From Paenibacillus sp. LHD-38 (lineage in GTDB: Bacteria > Bacillota > Bacilli > Paenibacillales > Paenibacillaceae): a stretch of 64,000 bases of DNA. The stretch covers positions 62,001-126,000 of the forward strand of contig NZ_JAVIFU010000005.1 in NCBI RefSeq assembly GCF_031157315.1, read 5' to 3'. The notes below the pieces were generated by a model that was not told the DNA's origin, made no database searches, and saw nothing but the letters and a program-made list of their open reading frames with translations. Position 1 is the stretch's first letter, and every line of letters starts with the position of its first letter. This document shows positions 62,901 to 64,000 of this stretch, one piece after another. The position numbers were made by a program, and so were the translations under genes.

Positions 62901-64000
62901 TGCTCAGGCTCCTTCCTATGCTCTGTCTCCGTGTCCTGTCTTATCGTATTTTCGTTGGATAGCATTTGAGGACGCTCACGCATCATCCAAAGCGGTGCCC
63001 GGATAAGCGTATCCTTCATATCTTTAAAGAAGAGCGGCGCAAACGGTTTAATGTACGGCATGCCAAACGACCTTATATTGCTTAAATGCAAAATGAGAAT
63101 CAGAACGACCAAGCCAATGCCGTAAAAGCCCAGCGTCGATGCGGCCAGCAGCAGGAAAAACCGCAGCAGCCTTGCCGCGATGCCGAGGCTGTAGGTCGGC
63201 GATACGAAGCTGGCAATGGCCGTGAAAGAAACGACGATTACGACTGCGGGAGATACGATACCTGCCTCGACAACGGATTGGCCGATAACTAAACCGCCGA
63301 CGATCGATATCGTATTTCCGGCAGCGCTCGGCATTCGGACGACTGCCTCGCGCAGGATTTCAAAAACAATTTCCATAATAAAGGCTTCTAAATAAGCGGG
63401 AAACGGCACACCCTCACGCTGTGCGGCCAGCTTCAAGAGCAGCTGCGTAGGAATCATTTCCTGATGATAGCCGACAATGGCTACGTACACAGATGGCATT
63501 AGCAGCGCAATCAGAAAAGAAACAAATCGAAGCAGCCTCAAAAAGGTAGTAATATCAAAGCGTTGATAATAATCCTCTGACGCTTGGAAGAACATATTCA
63601 ATATAGCGGGCACAACGAGAACAAATGGCGTTCCGTCGACTAAGATGGCTATGCGCCCTTCTAACAAATTACCTGCAACCGCATCAGGCCGTTCATTGCT
63701 AAGCACGGTAGGAAAGGGCGACCATTTCTGATCCGCTATAAGCTCCTCGATATATCCGGATTCCAAAATTCCGTCTATCTGAATGCCTTCCAGCCTTTCC
63801 CGCAAATCCTTGAGCACATTCTCGTCAGCCAAATCTTTAATATACAAAATACAAACGGGCGTTTGCGAAATTTCTCCGATCGTCCACTGCTCCATCCAAA
63901 GCTTTGGACTGCGTATTTTTCTGCGTATCATGGAGGTGTTCGTTCGAATCGATTCGGTAAATCCTTCCCTCGGACCTCGAATAGCCATCTCCGTTTTCGG
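62897..64000 (-). CDS. Spore germination receptor A subunit (GerAA family), partial
   Basis: The C-terminal 368 residues or so of a GerA A subunit; the N-terminal part lies beyond the right edge of the window (the reading frame stays open to base 64000). The frame enters with PKTEMAIRGPREGFTESIRTN, a conserved point of the soluble domain. LEGRIAILVDGTPFVLVVPA is the GerA core motif. Five or six helices follow, ending in a Pro/Arg/Asn-rich tail. The family is normally 480-540 residues, so about 130-170 are missing here. It is the first gene of the operon and should be sigma-G dependent. Confidence 0.93.
   Translation of the reverse strand, partial: PKTEMAIRGPREGFTESIRTNTSMIRRKIRSPKLWMEQWTIGEISQTPVCILYIKDLADENVLKDLRERLEGIQIDGILESGYIEELIADQKWSPFPTVLSNERPDAVAGNLLEGRIAILVDGTPFVLVVPAILNMFFQASEDYYQRFDITTFLRLLRFVSFLIALLMPSVYVAIVGYHQEMIPTQLLLKLAAQREGVPFPAYLEAFIMEIVFEILREAVVRMPSAAGNTISIVGGLVIGQSVVEAGIVSPAVVIVVSFTAIASFVSPTYSLGIAARLLRFFLLLAASTLGFYGIGLVVLILILHLSNIRSFGMPYIKPFAPLFFKDMKDTLIRAPLWMMRERPQMLSNENTIRQDTETEHRKEPEQ

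Overview
The window is from an endospore-forming, flagellated Gram-positive bacterium of the Bacillales, most likely Paenibacillus or a close relative. The evidence is spore genes (an alpha/beta SASP, SpoIID, SpoIIQ, SpoIIID, a GerA-type receptor operon), four large SLH-domain surface proteins beside csaB/tagA/tagO, an 11-gene nuo operon without nuoEFG, and the gene order murA ... spoIID-spoIIQ-spoIIID-mbl-flhO-flhP. Every gene except one (25405-27615) is on the minus strand, so the window is described from high to low coordinates in the direction of transcription. I see no tRNA, rRNA, CRISPR array, transposase or prophage gene.

Right end (64000-60169): a spore-germinant receptor operon in the order A (cut by the window edge), C, a small two-helix membrane protein, B. 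Next (60068-50063) is a tightly packed nuoABCDHIJKLMN operon with overlapping or abutting genes, a plausible sigma-A promoter in front and a hairpin terminator behind. It lacks the NADH-oxidising module. At 49571-46434 is a secreted subtilisin-family protease with three C-terminal SLH repeats. After that come a YwzB-type DUF1146 protein and MurA with an unusual C-terminal tail.

Middle (44103-33705): an accessory segment between murA and spoIID. It holds a LacI regulator, a consensus promoter covered by a 36-bp perfect palindrome, a sugar ABC importer without its own ATPase, a GH32 beta-fructosidase and a fructokinase that appears to start at CTG. This looks like a sucrose or fructo-oligosaccharide uptake operon. 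It is followed by a MacAB-like exporter whose adaptor carries a tandem Gly/Ala/Gln-rich repeat. Then comes the sporulation and cell-shape block: spoIID, spoIIQ, spoIIID, mbl, two hook/rod-type flagellar genes and an EpuA-like membrane protein. The only plus-strand gene, a secreted protein of eight Big_2 repeats, converges on this block at a strong bidirectional terminator.

Left (25160-157): a pgsA-like phosphatidyltransferase and fabZ, then an alpha-phosphoglucomutase, a DUF5693 membrane protein, CsaB, TagA and TagO. This is a pathway for making and pyruvylating the secondary cell wall polymer to which SLH domains bind. Immediately downstream are an SLH protein of 1382 aa, the likely main S-layer protein (829 aa, with two tandem translation starts and a long leader), a four-repeat secreted protein of unknown function, a small membrane-anchored protein, an alpha/beta SASP, metK and a 1458-aa SLH adhesin-like protein. 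One part of the region therefore builds the wall anchor and the adjacent part encodes proteins that attach to it.

The most interesting leads are the dual-start S-layer gene, the DUF5693 protein fused by gene overlap to csaB, the repeat-bearing 698-aa secreted protein, the doubled LacI operator, the CTG start, the MacA-like repeat insert, the MurA tail and the possible structured RNA upstream of the SLH protease.
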